Positions 4,286 through 5,807 of a stretch of 5,807 bases of DNA are shown piece by piece. The stretch spans positions 1 through 5,807 of the forward strand of contig CALZDK010000124.1 of NCBI GenBank assembly GCA_945637645.1. The letters are read 5' to 3'. The DNA comes from an uncultured Prevotella sp. (GTDB lineage Bacteria > Bacteroidota > Bacteroidia > Bacteroidales > Bacteroidaceae). Made by a program: the position numbers and the translations under genes. Below the pieces are notes generated by a model. It worked only from the letters and a program-made list of their open reading frames with translations, searched no databases and had not been told where the DNA came from. Positions within the stretch are counted from its first letter, which is position 1, and every line of letters begins with the position of its first letter.

Positions 4286-5554
4286 ATGAAATACAAGATT
4301 AAAGCATACAACCTGCAGGAACTCGGGCAAAGGCAGAATCAGGAAGATTCCCTTTTCCCTGCATTGGGTAAGTCAACGTCCGATGACCGTCTGTTTGTCC
4401 TCTGCGACGGAATGGGCGGACACGAGAAAGGTGAGGTGGCATCGGCTACGGTCTGCGAAACCATCAGCGGTACCATCCTTTCCGAATGGAATCCCAATGA
4501 GGCATTGAGTGATGAACTTTTCTTGCAAGCTCTTAGCGCAGCCTATGACGCATTAGATGCGAAAGACAACGGCGAGGAGCGCAAGATGGGAACAACCCTT
4601 ACCTTTCTCTGTCTTCATACCAATGGTGCTACCGTGGCACATATCGGCGACAGTCGTGTCTATCAGTTGCGCCCGGCATCCAAGAAATCACCGGCACGTA
4701 TCGTGTTCCGTACGCAGGACCATTCGTTGGTCAACGACCTCGTGAAGATTGGCGAGATAACTGAGGAAGAGGCGAAGCACCATCCGCAGAAGAACGTCAT
4801 TACCCGAGCCATGCAACCATGCCAAGAACATAGGGCAAAAGCAGACATTGCTCATCTCACCGACATTCAGCCAGGCGACTACTTCTACATGTGTTCAGAT
4901 GGTATGTTAGAAGAAGCCTCTGATGAGAACATCCTCAACATCATCACCAAACCGAACGTCACCGACGAGCAAAAGCAGGAAATGCTCCGTCAAGTGACCG
5001 AGGACAACAAGGACAACCACACGGCACATCTTATACATATAAATAAGGTGGAAGGCAAGGTGTCAATTGCCTCAAACGAAGCATCCCACTTTTCCGCAAA
5101 AGGCACATGGATTACTCCTGAATTTGACAATCCGAAGAAGAAACGGAAAGTGTGGCCATGGATTGTGGGTATTGCTATCGTTGCGGTAATCGCTGCCGGA
5201 ATATCGTTCTTCATTTGTGGTGGAAAGAACAATGGTGCAGAAGTGGTTACCACGGATAGTATCAAATCGGATTCTGTAAAGGTTCAACCAATAGAACAGA
5301 AAGATGATACGCTGAAAAAAGACACGGCAAAGCATCGTCCTGTTACAAGTCTGCACCACGATGTTGTTCAGAAGAACAAACCTTTGAAAGACGAAAAGGA
5401 CGGCAAAGACAAACTGAACCCAACTAAAACAGAACAACCTGCTGCTAAAAAAGACAAGGAAGAGACTGATGTTGTCAATAAGTTTGTCAAGCCATCACAA
5501 TCCACAAAGGAGGGAAAAGGCAAAACAACCAACCCTAACGAAAAGAAAATTTAG
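4286..5554 (+). CDS. Membrane-anchored PP2C-family Ser/Thr protein phosphatase
   Basis: A 422-residue protein. Residues about 5-255 are a complete PP2C (PPM) domain, a metal-dependent phosphatase that removes phosphate from Ser/Thr. Motifs in order: RQNQED (16-21), CDGMGGHEKGE (40-50), MGTTLT (101-106), HIGDSRVY (119-126), QDHSLV (144-149), NVITRAM (170-176), YMCSDGM (201-207) and DNHTAHLI (243-250). The expected metal ligands D21, D41, D205 and D243 are present. A basic patch (283-288) precedes one membrane helix (about 289-311), then a Lys/Thr/Asp-rich tail of some 110 residues. By the positive-inside rule the enzyme is cytoplasmic and the tail is outside. The start at ATG 4286 is 6 bases after the previous gene, and the kinase gene starts 2 bases after the stop. 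This is the natural counter-enzyme to that kinase. Confidence 0.93.
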   Translation: MKYKIKAYNLQELGQRQNQEDSLFPALGKSTSDDRLFVLCDGMGGHEKGEVASATVCETISGTILSEWNPNEALSDELFLQALSAAYDALDAKDNGEERKMGTTLTFLCLHTNGATVAHIGDSRVYQLRPASKKSPARIVFRTQDHSLVNDLVKIGEITEEEAKHHPQKNVITRAMQPCQEHRAKADIAHLTDIQPGDYFYMCSDGMLEEASDENILNIITKPNVTDEQKQEMLRQVTEDNKDNHTAHLIHINKVEGKVSIASNEASHFSAKGTWITPEFDNPKKKRKVWPWIVGIAIVAVIAAGISFFICGGKNNGAEVVTTDSIKSDSVKVQPIEQKDDTLKKDTAKHRPVTSLHHDVVQKNKPLKDEKDGKDKLNPTKTEQPAAKKDKEETDVVNKFVKPSQSTKEGKGKTTNPNEKKI

Positions 5555-5556
5555 CC

Positions 5557-5807
5557 ATGCAGCAACTGACTATAGGTACCCTCCTGCGTGGAGGATCATA
5601 CAAAATTGAGAAAGTCCTCGGACAGGGCAGTTTCGGCATCACCTATCTTGCCGAACACACTAACCTTGGGAGAAAAGTAGCCATCAAGGAGTTCTTCATG
5701 AAGGAACTCAACTCTCGTGGCGAAGATGGAAGTATCACAGGTATGACAGACGGAAGTTTGTCTCAGAATTATTGTGTCAAGTTCCAGAAGGAGGCCATCA
5801 ACCTGTC
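5557..5807 (+). CDS. Ser/Thr protein kinase (eukaryotic-like), N-terminal part
   Basis: Only the first 83 codons are in the window; the gene runs off the right edge. The N-lobe of a protein kinase is plain: the glycine-rich ATP loop LGQGSFGITYLAE (21-33), the ATP-binding lysine in VAIKEFF (K44), and FQKEAINL (76-83), where E79 is the likely helix-C glutamate that pairs with the lysine. GxGxFGxTY followed by VAIKEFF is a form common in Bacteroidota kinases. The HRD and DFG motifs and any membrane or sensor region lie beyond the window. ATG 5557 is 2 bases after the phosphatase stop, so translation is probably coupled. The adjacent PP2C phosphatase and the FHA/DETR protein are the likely opponent and substrate. 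Confidence 0.92.
   Translation, partial: MQQLTIGTLLRGGSYKIEKVLGQGSFGITYLAEHTNLGRKVAIKEFFMKELNSRGEDGSITGMTDGSLSQNYCVKFQKEAINL

Noticed and set aside
5132..5152. PKKKRKV in the phosphatase, identical to the SV40 nuclear localisation signal
   Set aside because: It immediately precedes a membrane helix in a bacterial protein, where a basic patch is expected from the positive-inside rule; the match is coincidence.
1..5807. CRISPR array, tRNA, rRNA or insertion sequence
   Set aside because: No regularly spaced repeats, no tRNA/rRNA signatures and no transposase with terminal inverted repeats are visible; the only mobile-element gene is the integrase fragment.

Overview
The window looks like chromosomal DNA of a Bacteroidota (Bacteroidales) bacterium, most likely Prevotella-like. 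The reasons are promoter elements of the TTTG / TAnnTTTG type (best case a perfect -7 box at 2118-2125), few Shine-Dalgarno sequences ahead of well-supported starts, moderate GC, and protein families familiar from this phylum. The genus is inference. All supported genes are on the + strand.

Layout. Positions 1-240 are the 3' end of a tyrosine recombinase (integrase) gene, cut by the window edge, with a C-rich, poorly conserved first 70 bases. A long imperfect hairpin (247-303) follows its stop. About 620 bases (304-923) hold no convincing protein gene. They do hold a possible promoter (401-428), a 23-base dyad (652-674), a second promoter (706-736) and a segment (741-855) that folds as a compact structured RNA ending in a T-run. 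This segment is either a small RNA or an attenuating leader.

The rest is one signalling locus. First comes a two-gene unit: a stand-alone LytTR DNA-binding protein (924-1313) and, 4 bases on, a membrane protein with an N-terminal FHA domain, two membrane helices and a C-terminal zinc ribbon (1318-2046). After a 120-base gap with its own promoter comes a tight run of five genes. They encode an acidic single-pass membrane protein with EF-hand-like loops (2167-2937), an exported caspase-like peptidase (2939-3658), a protein with an N-terminal zinc ribbon, a threefold DETR repeat and a C-terminal FHA domain (3683-4279), a membrane-anchored PP2C phosphatase (4286-5554) and a Ser/Thr protein kinase (5557 to the window edge).

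How they may work together. The kinase and the PP2C phosphatase would set the level of phosphothreonine on target proteins, and the two FHA domains would read it. The evenly spaced DETR threonines in the soluble FHA protein are the obvious candidate phosphosites. The caspase-like enzyme and the acidic protein both appear to face outside the cytoplasm, as does the PP2C tail, so the locus may link a cytoplasmic phosphorylation switch to envelope proteolysis. The LytTR protein, with the structured RNA and dyad upstream, could provide transcriptional control. The individual domain calls are strong. The joint function is inference, and I do not recognise this exact gene set as a named system.
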